NCBI RefSeq assembly: GCF_026627255.1
Contig: NZ_JAPNLM010000027.1
Location: 1 to 64,000, forward strand
Source: Streptomyces antarcticus
GTDB lineage: Bacteria; Actinomycetota; Actinomycetes; Streptomycetales; Streptomycetaceae
Direction of reading: 5' to 3'
DNA length: 64,000 nucleotides
Positions 40,958 to 49,784 of the stretch are shown one piece after another. Numbering within the stretch: the stretch's first letter is position 1; every line of letters starts with the position of its first letter. The translations under genes and the position numbers were made by a program. The notes beneath the pieces were generated by a model. The model saw only the letters and a program-made list of their open reading frames with translations. It was not told the DNA's origin and did not search any database.

Positions 40958-42048
40958 TTGGCGGCCTCGTAGGTGCCGGAGCCGCTGATGCTGTGAGTGG
41001 CGGCCCAGGTCCACGGGGTGACGGAGTCGGCGAGCCCGGAGTAGAGGACGTTCTCCCCGCTGGGCATGCCGGAGGAGAGTTCCAGCTCGAAGAAGGACGT
41101 GGAGGTGAGCCGCATCCGGGCCACGGCCCGTTCCCTGACGGCGGCGCTCAGCTCGGCGAAGCCGACGCAGCGGGTCATCCACGCCGCTTTGACCGGGAGG
41201 GTGAAGCGCCAGTTGTCGGGGGTGGAGGCGCCGGCCCCGAAGTTGGTGGACGCGCCGAAGGTGATCGAGTAGTTGAAGTGCACGGTCGGGCCCTGCTGGA
41301 TGTAGCGGGCGGCGATGGACGCGTCCCCGAAGGACGGGAGGCCCGCGCCGGTCGCCGTCGTCCACACCGGGGTCCAGTCCTGCCAGACGGGCCTGGCCGG
41401 GTACGGCAGCCAGGCCGCTCCGTCCCAGCGCTCCAAGCCGCCGGGGACGTCCCGGTACTGGCCCGGGTACGCGCCGAAGGCCGTGTCGGTGGTGACGGGC
41501 AGGATGCCGCCGACGGCGACCGTGGCCGACCGCAGGCCGACGAGCGCCGTGTTCCAGTTGATGCCGCCCGCGCCCGCGCTGGTGCCGGCCGGGACGGTGA
41601 CCGTGTACAGCGGGAGGGACAGCGCCGGGGTCGCCGGGGCGGCCGGGGTCGCGGCCGGGGTGCCCCGGATGACCTCGACGGCGGCCTCGGCACGGCCGGA
41701 GGCGTCGTACTCGTTGTCGTAGACGCGGAGGACCACGAGGTCGATGCGGCCGTACACGCCGTGGCCGTCGGCGAAGGTCAGCGCGGTGCTCTGGGTGAGC
41801 GCGACCGGGTAGGCGCCCTGGCTGTCGGTGCCCTGGACGATGGCCCGGCCGGGGTAGACGGTCGCGCCCATCGCGGTGGTGCCGGCCATCGTGAAACCGG
41901 AGATCCGCAGCTTGCCGTCGGACGAGCCGGGCAGGATGCCGGACCGGCTGGCGACCGGGGACACGGGGGTGAAGGCACCGAGCGGGGCGACGCGGGTGTC
42001 GGAACGGGTCTGGCCGGTCACGGCGAGCCAGGCGGATCGGAGGTTCAC
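40954..42048 (-). CDS. Receptor-binding protein paralogue 3
   Basis: 364 residues from GTG 42048 with AAGGAG upstream. Residues 1-190 are a stem shared with the two upstream genes (MNLRSAWLAVTGQTRSDTR, then RIDLVVLRVYD and LYTVTVPAGTSAG). One GQYRD...RWDGA-W module sits at about 194-217. The tip differs from the paralogues: WQDWTPVWTTATGAGLP, then ARYIQQGPTVHFNYSITFG and a Cys/Ser-rich end, a tip domain widespread in phage tail fibres. I infer binding to a cell-surface glycan. Confidence 0.78.
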   Translation of the reverse strand: MNLRSAWLAVTGQTRSDTRVAPLGAFTPVSPVASRSGILPGSSDGKLRISGFTMAGTTAMGATVYPGRAIVQGTDSQGAYPVALTQSTALTFADGHGVYGRIDLVVLRVYDNEYDASGRAEAAVEVIRGTPAATPAAPATPALSLPLYTVTVPAGTSAGAGGINWNTALVGLRSATVAVGGILPVTTDTAFGAYPGQYRDVPGGLERWDGAAWLPYPARPVWQDWTPVWTTATGAGLPSFGDASIAARYIQQGPTVHFNYSITFGASTNFGAGASTPDNWRFTLPVKAAWMTRCVGFAELSAAVRERAVARMRLTSTSFFELELSSGMPSGENVLYSGLADSVTPWTWAATHSISGSGTYEAAK

Positions 42049-42100
42049 GGATTTCTCCTTCTGGGGTTCTTCTCGGGACGGACCGGGGTGGCTCGGGGCC

Positions 42101-43285
42101 TCAGAACAGCGGGTCGAGGCGCAGGAAGATGCTGTCGAACCAGGTCCGCGCGGTCGCCTGGGAGCCGCGGTGCATCACGGTCGCCGTGTACGGGGCGTCG
42201 CCGTTCAGCGATGACAGCCGCAGGACGGTGGACACCGAGTTGGCGAACGCCCCGGAGGCGATGGCGGCCCGCTCGTCGTCGGGCTCCCAGACGACGGTCG
42301 AGCCCTGGGTGATGCGCACGGAGGTGTACGCGTACCCGCCCGGGGTGTCGGTGGTCCAGGCGCGGGCGCCGAGGGTGAGCAGCGCCGCGCCCGACACGGG
42401 GCCGGTGAAGGCCAGCGTCAGCGCGGTGACGCCGGTGTCCTGGAGCGCCGAGGTGTAGGTGGCGGAGGTGAGGAATCCGGCGTCGCGGGACTCGGCGAAC
42501 AGCGGCGCGGGGAAGGCGGACAGCCAGGAGCTGCCGTTCCAGCGCTGGAGGACCCGCTGGGGGGTGTCGCGGTACTGGCCCGCGTAACTGGCCGTCGTCA
42601 GGGTGCCCTTGGGGGCGATGCCGCCCAGGGCGGACGGGTAAGGGACCCAGGCCGCGCCGTCCCAGCGCTGGAGGGATGTGGCGGCGTCCTGGTACTGGCC
42701 CGGGTAGGAGCCTTTGCCCGTATCGCCGACGACGGGCAGGATGCCGCCGATCCCCACGGTGGTGCTGCGCAGGTCCGTCAGCCCCGAGCCCCACGGGATG
42801 CCGCCCTTGCCGGCGCTGGCGCCGGCCGGGACGGCCACCTGGTAGAGGGGCAGCGAGAGCGGAGGGGCCGCGGGCGCCGCCGGGGCGGCGGCCGGGGTGC
42901 CCTGGACGATCTCGATGACGGCCTCGTACTTGCCGGAGGTGTCGTACGAGCTGTCGTACACGCGCAGCACGACGAGGTCGACGCGGCCCGCCTGGGCGTC
43001 GCCGTCGGCGAAGGTGAGGACGACGGTCCCGGGCAGCGTCACCGGGTAGACGCCCTGGCCGCTCATGCCCTGGATGACGGCGCGGCCCTCGTGGAGGGTG
43101 GCGGCCATGGCCGCGGTGCCCTCCAGCCAGAAGCCGGAGAGGCGGTACTGGCCGTCGTACGAGCCGGGCAGGATGCCCGAGCGGGCCTGGAGGGGGTTGA
43201 CCGGGGTGGTCGCGCCGGTCTGGGTGAGCCGGGTGTCCTCGCGGGTCTGGCCGGTCTGGGCCACCCAGCTGGAGCGCAGGTTCAT
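42101..43285 (-). CDS. Receptor-binding protein paralogue 2
   Basis: 394 residues from ATG 43285. Shared stem 1-190 (MNLRSSWVAQTGQTREDTRL, RVDLVVLRVYD, LYQVAVPAGASAG), then two GQY-D...RW-G--W modules at about 194-217 and 234-254. The tip (about 270-394) is a beta-rich jelly-roll-like domain: TGVTALTLAFTGPVSGAALL, GYAYTSVRITQGSTVVWEPD, and a C-terminal DSIFLRLDPLF. It lies 52 nt upstream of paralogue 3 and 54 nt after paralogue 1. The variable tip suggests a different ligand. Confidence 0.78.
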   Translation of the reverse strand: MNLRSSWVAQTGQTREDTRLTQTGATTPVNPLQARSGILPGSYDGQYRLSGFWLEGTAAMAATLHEGRAVIQGMSGQGVYPVTLPGTVVLTFADGDAQAGRVDLVVLRVYDSSYDTSGKYEAVIEIVQGTPAAAPAAPAAPPLSLPLYQVAVPAGASAGKGGIPWGSGLTDLRSTTVGIGGILPVVGDTGKGSYPGQYQDAATSLQRWDGAAWVPYPSALGGIAPKGTLTTASYAGQYRDTPQRVLQRWNGSSWLSAFPAPLFAESRDAGFLTSATYTSALQDTGVTALTLAFTGPVSGAALLTLGARAWTTDTPGGYAYTSVRITQGSTVVWEPDDERAAIASGAFANSVSTVLRLSSLNGDAPYTATVMHRGSQATARTWFDSIFLRLDPLF

Positions 43286-43339
43286 GCGGTAACTCCGTTC
43301 ATTGACAGGGGCGTCGGGCCGCGGCGGGGTGGCGGACCG

Positions 43340-44533
43340 TCAGGACTTGAGCCACTCGGCGGACAGGTTGCAGGCGTAGCCGGAGCCGCCGAGGGTGCGC
43401 ACGGCCACCCCGCTGTTCTGGTGGGCGTGCAGCTGCAGGACCTGCCCCGCGGTCAGCTTCAGGAGCGCGTCGCCGCCGACCGAGGTGGCGCCGGGACCGG
43501 CCCCCTGGAGCCAGGTGGCCCGGGGGACGCCGACGCCGGAGACGACCAGCCGGGCGCCGCGGGAGCCGGTGGTGGAGTCGGCGTTCCACACGACGTGCCC
43601 GTTCACCCGCCACCAGCCGGAGCGGGTCACGGTGTAGCCGGTGCCGTTCCAGCCGCCGGCGTCGTCCACGTCGGTGCTCTGCAGGCTGACCGCGGTCCAG
43701 GAGCTGGTGCTGGAGGAGGCCACCGACTGCATGGCGGTCTGTGAGGCGCTGAACAGGAGGGTGGAAAGGCCTTCCGCGTACTGCCAGCCGGCGCCGTCCC
43801 AGCGCTGGAGCGTGCCGCCCGGCCCGTCCCGGTACTGGCCCGGGTACGTGCCGGTCGACAGTCGGCCCGGCCCGGCGATGCCGCCCACCTCCACCGGGTA
43901 CGAGACCCAGGTGGCGCCGTCCCAGCGCTGGAAGCGGCCGCCGGCGTCCCGGTACTGGCCCGCGTAGGCACCCCTGAAGCCGTCGGCGGGGACGATCCCG
44001 CCGAGGGCCACCGTCGGGTACTTCAGGCTGGTGACGGCGGTCGCCCAGGCGATGCCCCCGTTCCCGGCCGAGGTGCCCGCCGGGACCCGGACGGTGTAGA
44101 GCTGCAGGGCCCTGCCGGCGGGGCTGGGCGGGGCGACCGGCACGGCCGCCGGGGTGCCCTTGACCAGGCGAAGCACGGCCTCGGTCTTCCCCGTGCCGTC
44201 GTACGCGTCGTCCAGTACGGCCAGCTCGATCAGGTCGATCCGCTCCAGCTGGGGATCGCCGTCGGCCAGGGTGAGGTTCTCCGGCGCGGTGACGGCCACC
44301 GGGTACGCGCCCTGCTGGGAGTCGCCCTGGATGATGGCGCGGCCGGTGCCGATGGCGCACTGCATGGCGGATGCCGGGGTCAGCGTGAAGCCGCCGGGGA
44401 CGATGCCTCCGCGGGCCCTGAGGGGGATGTCGGCGTCGCTCTGGCCGTTGGGGGTGACGAGGGCGGACAGCGCGATGCGGGTGTCCTCGCGGGTCTGGCC
44501 GGTCGGCGTGAGCCAGGCTGCTCGTACGGTCAT
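43340..44533 (-). CDS. Receptor-binding protein paralogue 1 with C1q-like tip
   Basis: 397 residues from ATG 44533 with GGAGG upstream. Shared stem (MTVRAAWLTPTGQTREDTRI, RIDLIELAVLD, LYTVRVPAGTSAG) and two GQYRD...RWDGA-W modules at 190-212 and 230-250. The C-terminal 130 residues resemble the C1q/TNF-like head of phage fibres: VTRSGWWRVNGHVVWNADS, then RLVVSGVGVPRATWL and LLKLTAGQVLQLHAHQNSG. Such heads bind surface sugars. It is the first of three tandem paralogues after the distal tail gene. Confidence 0.8.
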   Translation of the reverse strand: MTVRAAWLTPTGQTREDTRIALSALVTPNGQSDADIPLRARGGIVPGGFTLTPASAMQCAIGTGRAIIQGDSQQGAYPVAVTAPENLTLADGDPQLERIDLIELAVLDDAYDGTGKTEAVLRLVKGTPAAVPVAPPSPAGRALQLYTVRVPAGTSAGNGGIAWATAVTSLKYPTVALGGIVPADGFRGAYAGQYRDAGGRFQRWDGATWVSYPVEVGGIAGPGRLSTGTYPGQYRDGPGGTLQRWDGAGWQYAEGLSTLLFSASQTAMQSVASSSTSSWTAVSLQSTDVDDAGGWNGTGYTVTRSGWWRVNGHVVWNADSTTGSRGARLVVSGVGVPRATWLQGAGPGATSVGGDALLKLTAGQVLQLHAHQNSGVAVRTLGGSGYACNLSAEWLKS

Positions 44534-44621
44534 GATCGGTCCTCCGGATCTGCGGGTCGGGTGCGGGCCGTGCGGAGCGTGCGGTGCACGGCGCGGAGGC
44601 AGGGGCGGCGGCGCGGGCGGG

Positions 44622-45533
44622 TCACCATTCCGCGCTGCGCCAGGTGACCGACATCTCGGCCCCGGCCTGGGCGCTGTCCGGTCGGAAGGACAGCTCGGCC
44701 AGGCCCGCCTCGAAGGTGAAGAGCTCCTCGGGACTGCTGTCCGGGGTGGCGGTGTGGCGGCGGGAGGCGGTGCCGTTGAGCGTGACCGTGCCGGCCGCGG
44801 TGTCCACGACGAGCTCGTCGCCGGCGGTGAGGTCGATGGCGTACCGCAGCCGGCGGCGGCTGATCCGCTCGGTCACCGACGGGGTGCCGCACGGCCCGCG
44901 GAAGGTGATCACGGGATGGGTGGGCGCGGAACCGGTGTTGTCGGCGCCCGAGTCGCCGGTCTTGGCGGCCTGGCCCCAGTTGAGCGGCCACACCAGCGGC
45001 CAGTTCAGGCCGCTCTCCGGCTCCGGCGCCGGGACGACGGCGCTCTGCTCGCCGGTCAGGTAGCGGCGCGGGTCCGTGGCCGTCCACTGGACGGCGGCCT
45101 TGCCGGCGCCCTGGGTGGCGTACACCCGGTCGGTGGGCAGAACCCGCTGGCTGACCCGGGCGCGCACGGCGAGGGTCTCGCCGTGCAGGCGTACGGCCAG
45201 CCAGCGCTCCACGTCGCCGAGGGCGAGGGCCCGGCGCAGGGCCCGTACGGTCTCCAGCGAGGCGCCGGCCTCCGGGAGCAGCCAGATGGTGCCGCCCACC
45301 TTGCGGGGCTTGGCGTAGCGGGCGCCGGGCCAGGCGCCGTGGCCGGTGGGGCGCTCGGCGTCGGAGGAGTCGTACTCCGGCAGGTCCTCCCAGCCGGTCA
45401 GCCCGGACTTCTCGATCGTGTAGGGAGTTCCGGGGCCGAACAGCATTCCGGCCCACTGCATCTGCCCGTCCTGGGTGATGAGTGAGCCGGGTGCGTGGTC
45501 GGTGGTCTCGGCGGTCGTGGTGGTCTCGGCCAT
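44622..45533 (-). CDS. Distal tail protein (Dit / siphovirus tail component)
   Basis: 303 residues from ATG 45533; an in-frame GTG at 45545 is an alternative. It carries the N-terminal ring-forming domain (GQMQWAGMLFGPGTPYTIEK, WPGARYAKPRKVGGTIWLL, then ETVRALRRALAL) and a C-terminal beta-sandwich with RLRYAIDLTAGDELVVDTAA and VTLNGTASRR. This matches the phage tail family protein that connects the tail tube to the hub. Position directly after the tape-measure genes is canonical. Confidence 0.82.
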   Translation of the reverse strand: MAETTTTAETTDHAPGSLITQDGQMQWAGMLFGPGTPYTIEKSGLTGWEDLPEYDSSDAERPTGHGAWPGARYAKPRKVGGTIWLLPEAGASLETVRALRRALALGDVERWLAVRLHGETLAVRARVSQRVLPTDRVYATQGAGKAAVQWTATDPRRYLTGEQSAVVPAPEPESGLNWPLVWPLNWGQAAKTGDSGADNTGSAPTHPVITFRGPCGTPSVTERISRRRLRYAIDLTAGDELVVDTAAGTVTLNGTASRRHTATPDSSPEELFTFEAGLAELSFRPDSAQAGAEMSVTWRSAEW

Positions 45534-45570
45534 GGCGGCCGTCACCTCGCTCTCGGTGGTGGGGCGTGGT

Positions 45571-46851
45571 TCACGCGTGGGCGGCGGCGAGGAAGAGCAG
45601 GTCCTCGGCGGTCGAGCGGGGTCCTGCGCCGGCGGGTTCCCGGTACTCGGCGATGCGATGGGGGCCCTGGCGCGGGGACTGCGCGGACGCGGGCGCGACA
45701 CGGCGGCGGTCGAGGTCGGAGACCGGGTGGATGACCGGGGCCCGGCCCTGTGAGGTGGGCCAGACGACGCCGCCTTCGGCGAGCATCGGGATCTTGTCGA
45801 GGTCGACGCCGAACTTCTTGCCGAGGAGCTCGAAGCTGAGGTCCTCCAGGCCGTCGATGATCCAGTTGGCGAAGGCGATGATGCCGTTGAACGGGCCGGT
45901 GACGGCGGCGAGGACGGCCTGGGCGCCGGTGGACACCATGCGGCCGATGCCGCCGAGGGCGCTGGAGAGGGCGGTGCGGACGCGGGCGAAGGCTCCGGGG
46001 AGCGTGCCGGTCAGGAAGCTGATCACCGGGCGGATCGGAGCCATGATCGCGTTGAACGCGCCGGAGGCGATCCCGCGCAGGGCGCTGGTGGCCGAGCGCG
46101 CGGAACTGCCGGTCCCGGAGAAGCCGCTGACGGCTCCGCGCAGACCGCCGACCACCGACGAGATGACCGCGGAGTACCCCTTGAAGTACGTGGTCACGAT
46201 CGTGGCGACGGCGGTCAGCACCGGAATGAGGAACTTCAGGTAGCCCTCGAAGACCTGGAGGACGACGGTGAAGGTCTGCTCGATGAACTTCTGCCCGGTC
46301 TCGGAGTTCATGGCGAGCTCGATGAGCCAGGCGCCGAGCGGGATCAGGATGCCGAGGACGAAGCCGAGCGGGTTGGCCCGCATGGCCACGTTGATGGCGG
46401 TCATGACGACCGCGCCCACGGTCATGGCGATGCCGAAGGTGCTCATGAGCGTGGAGACGATCCCGATGGCCGGCAGCAGCCCGGCGATGACGGCGAGTAC
46501 GCCGCTGGTCTTCCTGCCCATCTTCCGCAGTGACGTCACGGCCCCGCGGGCTCCGGAGTCCACCCGCTTGGTGCCGGTGGAGGCGCGGGTGGCGGAGCGG
46601 GCGACCTTGGCCGCGGAGGTCGCGGCGGCGGTGGCCTGGGTCTTCAGCGTCGACAGGATCTTGCCGGCCGGGGAGGCCGCCGACGCGAGCCCTGTCGCGT
46701 CGGTGGCGGCCTTCTTCGCCGTCGAGCCGATCTGCTTCAGCGACGAGGTGACCTGGCGGGCGTTCCGGGTGGCCGCCACGGCGTGGGTACGGACACCGTT
46801 CATCGACCTCGTGAGCCGGCCGAAGGGGTTCGCGACGACGGCCGCACTCAT
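45571..46851 (-). CDS. Tape-measure-like protein C
   Basis: 426 residues. The N-terminal 110 residues are Ala/Ser/Thr/Lys-rich helix, followed by hydrophobic segments (VLAVIAGLLPAIGIVSTLMS, AMTVGAVVMTAINVAMRANP, GFVLGILIPLGAWLIELAM) and helical repeats around VISSVVGGLRGAVSGFSG. The tape-measure C-terminal motif is visible near 355-372 (IPMLAEGGVVWPTSQGRAPV). ATG 46851 overlaps the stop of the preceding tape-measure gene (ATGA). It is the third such protein in a row. Confidence 0.8.
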   Translation of the reverse strand: MSAAVVANPFGRLTRSMNGVRTHAVAATRNARQVTSSLKQIGSTAKKAATDATGLASAASPAGKILSTLKTQATAAATSAAKVARSATRASTGTKRVDSGARGAVTSLRKMGRKTSGVLAVIAGLLPAIGIVSTLMSTFGIAMTVGAVVMTAINVAMRANPLGFVLGILIPLGAWLIELAMNSETGQKFIEQTFTVVLQVFEGYLKFLIPVLTAVATIVTTYFKGYSAVISSVVGGLRGAVSGFSGTGSSARSATSALRGIASGAFNAIMAPIRPVISFLTGTLPGAFARVRTALSSALGGIGRMVSTGAQAVLAAVTGPFNGIIAFANWIIDGLEDLSFELLGKKFGVDLDKIPMLAEGGVVWPTSQGRAPVIHPVSDLDRRRVAPASAQSPRQGPHRIAEYREPAGAGPRSTAEDLLFLAAAHA

Positions 46852-48047
46852 CCTCGCGCCTTGGCCAGGTACATGAGCGCGTCGGCGGTGCGCTGCGGGT
46901 CGGTGTTCTGGGCGGCGTAGTAGTGCTCGATGTGCAGGGCGGAGCCCTCACCGGAGCTCCGGGCGGCGGAGGTCATCCGGGCGCGGGCGGCCGTACGGGT
47001 GAGCAGGCGGTCGAGCTTGGACAGCGGCAGGACCGCTTCGGCCTCGCCGGCCTCGGCGAGGATCGCCGGGACACCGCCGCTGCGCGGCATGACCACGCCG
47101 CCGGTGGCGAGCATGGGGATGGTGGGCAGGCTGACGCCGAAGCTCTTGCCGCCGACGAAGGGGACCCAGCCGGGGACGCTGACGCGGATGCGGTTGATCC
47201 GCCCGATCATCGAGTTGATCAGGCCGATGACCGAGTTGATGGGGGATCGGACCGCTCCGAGGATGGCCCCGAAGGCGCCGGACGCGATGCCCCTGAGCCC
47301 GTTCCAGGCGTTGGACATCGCGTTCTTGACGGAGTTGAAGGCCCCCGGGATGGCCGACTTGATCCAGTTGACCACCGGCATGATGACGGCCTTGATGCCG
47401 TTCCACGCGCTGCTGATGACCGAGCGGACGGCGTTCATGACGGTGCTGATGACCGACCGGATGCCGTTGAAGGCGGACTTCACGGCGCTGCCGATGGCCC
47501 GCACGATCGGCATGACGGCGTTCTTGACGCTGTTCCAGACCGACTTGATCAGGTTGCCGGCGCTTCGGATGATCGGGCCGATCACCTTGATGACCGTGGA
47601 GATGACGGAGCGGATCGCGTTGAACGCGGTCCGGATCACGGTCTGCATGGTCTTCGAGCGCATCGCCATTTCGATGATCTTCTCGATGAGCGGCATGAAC
47701 AGTTCGAGCAGCCGGGCGAGGAAGTTGCCCCGCATGGACTTGTTGAGCTTGTCCTGGCCCGAGGCGGCCCGGTCGGCGCCGGTCTTGAACCGGCCGAGCT
47801 GGGTGCCGGCCCGCTGACCGGTCTGCCCGGCCTTGGACATGGCGCGTTCGGCCTGGTCGGCGGCTGTCTTGAGGCTCTTGAGCTGCCCGGTGGAGCCCTG
47901 GGCGTTCGTACGGAGCGTCTTGAGCTGGCCGGAAGCGCCGCGACTGGCGTCGCCGACCCGCTTGACGGGGGCCGCGGCACCGGACGCCTGCGTCTTGAGG
48001 TTGCGCAGGGCGTCCGAGGCGCGCTTGGTGGAACTCGCGAGAGACAT
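46848..48047 (-). CDS. Tape-measure-like protein B
   Basis: 399 residues with a very strong AGGAGG site before ATG 48047. The N-terminus is a Lys/Ala/Gln helical region with repeats (GQLKTLRTNAQGSTGQLKSLKT). The middle is a series of related 11- to 22-residue helical repeats of the type AFNAIRSVISTV, VWNSVKNAVMPI, AFNGIRSVISTV, AWNGIKAVIMPV. The end is a tape-measure motif (LPTIPMLATGGVVMPRSGG, AGEAEAVLPLSKLDRLL). The repeat length would contribute to tail length. Confidence 0.83.
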   Translation of the reverse strand: MSLASSTKRASDALRNLKTQASGAAAPVKRVGDASRGASGQLKTLRTNAQGSTGQLKSLKTAADQAERAMSKAGQTGQRAGTQLGRFKTGADRAASGQDKLNKSMRGNFLARLLELFMPLIEKIIEMAMRSKTMQTVIRTAFNAIRSVISTVIKVIGPIIRSAGNLIKSVWNSVKNAVMPIVRAIGSAVKSAFNGIRSVISTVMNAVRSVISSAWNGIKAVIMPVVNWIKSAIPGAFNSVKNAMSNAWNGLRGIASGAFGAILGAVRSPINSVIGLINSMIGRINRIRVSVPGWVPFVGGKSFGVSLPTIPMLATGGVVMPRSGGVPAILAEAGEAEAVLPLSKLDRLLTRTAARARMTSAARSSGEGSALHIEHYYAAQNTDPQRTADALMYLAKARG

Positions 48048-48082
48048 GGTGGTTACACCTCCTTTGTGGGTGGGGTTGCGGA

Positions 48083-49201
48083 TCAGGCGCCGAGGTTGCC
48101 GGCGGTGGCCGCGGCGGCCGTGCTGACACCCCGCAGTGCGGGACCCAGGGGGGTGAGGGAGCCGGTGAGGCGACGGGCGGCTTTGTCGAGGCTGTTGGCG
48201 GCCCCGGCGGCAGAGCGCATGTCGCCCGACTTGGGGATGTTCTCGGGCTTGAGGTTCCTGATGACGACCTTGAGGCGCAGCAGGGCCTGGGTCGCGGCCC
48301 TCACGTCATCGATCTTCAGCCGACCGATCGCGCTGGCGAGCTTCCCGATGGCACCGGCGTAATCGCGGGTCTTCTTGGGGTTCGAGTTGTTCACGGCGCC
48401 AGTGATCTTGCTCATACCCCTGGCCACCGAGACCATCGCCTGGTGGTTGATGCCGGTGATGGCCCCGGAGACCGCCTTGACGCCCTCTCCCGCCTTGATC
48501 GCCCGGCTCTCGCTCGGCAGCTTCTTGAAGTTCGAGATGAAGTCGGGGGCGTACCTGTTGAACGCCGCCAGGCGAGGGTTCAGCGCTTCGAGCTGCGCCC
48601 GCAGCGGTCCGAAGTCCGCGTCGCGCGGGATGGAGGCCATGCCACCGCCAGCGGCCTGCTCACGAGTCGTGATCTGATCCCGGGTCTGACGTTCCCATCT
48701 GTTCGTGTCCGGATTCAGGGTGGCGGCCCTGCCGGTCGCGGCGAACTGCGCATCGCGGACGGCTTCGAGCACCGCCCTCTTGAGCCAGATGACCGCGCCG
48801 CCGATGGCCAACGGGACGATGAGGCCCAAGGCGGCGTAAAGGGTGTATTCCCACTTGGCCTCGTGGCCCTCGTACCATTTCTCGACTGCGGCGCCGATCC
48901 CGTCGAGCCCGCCCGCCTCGAAGAACTCGGACAACGGCTCCTTCTGGAGCTCCTCGTACATCTCCGCGAACCGCTTGACGAAGTCGAACGGCAGCAGGTC
49001 GTCAGTGACGACCTTGGGACTGAACGAGATGAGGCTCATCTTGAGCTCGGTGACGGGGAAGACTTCAGTCTTCGGCTGTTTGTCGGGGTCCTTCTCCTGG
49101 TGATCCGTGTCGTACTTCGCGGTGACCGCCCAGTTGTAATGGAGGAGCGAAGCCTTGAGCTCCCTGAGCTGCTCGGAGACTTCCCCTATCGTTTCTGCCA
49201 T
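48083..49201 (-). CDS. Tape-measure-like / tail length protein A
   Basis: 372 residues from ATG 49201 (GGAGGAA upstream). The N-terminal domain (ETIGEVSEQLRELKASLLHY through AAVEKWYEGHEAKWEYTLY) has no recognised fold. One membrane-like helix follows (TLYAALGLIVPLAIGGAVIW). The C-terminal half is helical and Ala/Lys/Arg-rich, related in style to the other two (IGKLASAIGRLKIDDVRAAT, ALRGVSTAAAATAGNLGA). I assign it to the tape-measure group by position and composition; it lacks the EAG-type C-terminal motif of protein B. Confidence 0.65.
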   Translation of the reverse strand: MAETIGEVSEQLRELKASLLHYNWAVTAKYDTDHQEKDPDKQPKTEVFPVTELKMSLISFSPKVVTDDLLPFDFVKRFAEMYEELQKEPLSEFFEAGGLDGIGAAVEKWYEGHEAKWEYTLYAALGLIVPLAIGGAVIWLKRAVLEAVRDAQFAATGRAATLNPDTNRWERQTRDQITTREQAAGGGMASIPRDADFGPLRAQLEALNPRLAAFNRYAPDFISNFKKLPSESRAIKAGEGVKAVSGAITGINHQAMVSVARGMSKITGAVNNSNPKKTRDYAGAIGKLASAIGRLKIDDVRAATQALLRLKVVIRNLKPENIPKSGDMRSAAGAANSLDKAARRLTGSLTPLGPALRGVSTAAAATAGNLGA

Positions 49202-49242
49202 GGATTCCTCCGCTTCCGGCCGGTGACGGCCAAGCACCAAGA

Positions 49243-49273
49243 AGCCCCCGCCGGTCGAACATTGGCGGGGGCT
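49243..49273 (-). terminator. Stem-loop between the small gene and tape-measure-like A
   Basis: Ten GC-rich pairs (49243-49252 with 49264-49273) with an 11-nt loop, 23 nt after the stop of the gene at 49296. On the minus strand it is followed by TTCTTGG. It may act as a partial terminator inside the operon. Confidence 0.55.
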
Positions 49274-49295
49274 CGGTCGTAAGAAGGGCAGGGGG

Positions 49296-49490
49296 CTACT
49301 GCGTGGGGCGCCGCGACTCGGCGAGGGCGTCGTTCCAGCCCGCCGTGTACGCGCGGGTCTCACGGCTGGTGATCTCGGCGTGCAGGCGGCCGAGGAGCGC
49401 CCTCTTGTCGAGGGGGGCGGGTCCGTCCAAGAGCTGGCAGAGGCGGTCGTGGAGCGTGATCTGCGGTGATCCCTCGGCCTGCTGGGTCAT
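49296..49490 (-). CDS. Small protein with a motif shared with the plus-strand gene at 49785
   Basis: 64 residues from ATG 49490, which has GGAAGG 9 nt upstream; a longer frame to 49595 lacks a site. Sequence: MTQQAEGSPQITLHDRLCQL, then a C-terminal motif SRETRAYTAGWNDALAESRR. That motif closely resembles DRRETAAFTAGWAEAMAEDL in the protein encoded divergently from 49785. It occupies the place between the assembly chaperone and the tape measure. No known family is recognised. Confidence 0.62.
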   Translation of the reverse strand: MTQQAEGSPQITLHDRLCQLLDGPAPLDKRALLGRLHAEITSRETRAYTAGWNDALAESRRPTQ

Positions 49491-49784
49491 GGACGCCTGC
49501 CTTCCAGTTACTTGCCCTTGCTGTGTGGTGGCGCCGCGGACGAGGAGCGGGGGCACCAGTTGATCGAACGGGTGTACGAATCGAGTTTGGAACATCCGTT
49601 CGTCGTTTGTCGAGCTCGATAGCCCTTATGGCGCGTCCGGGCGCGTCGTCCGAGGGGCTGGTTGAGGCCGGAACAGGGGGTTTCCGGGCGACCGGGTACG
49701 CTGGAACCCTGTTCCCCGGCCCGGGAAAACGCGGGTCACGTGGGGCGTGAGGGGAGCCCGGGGGTGGGAAGGCAGTGCTGACGC

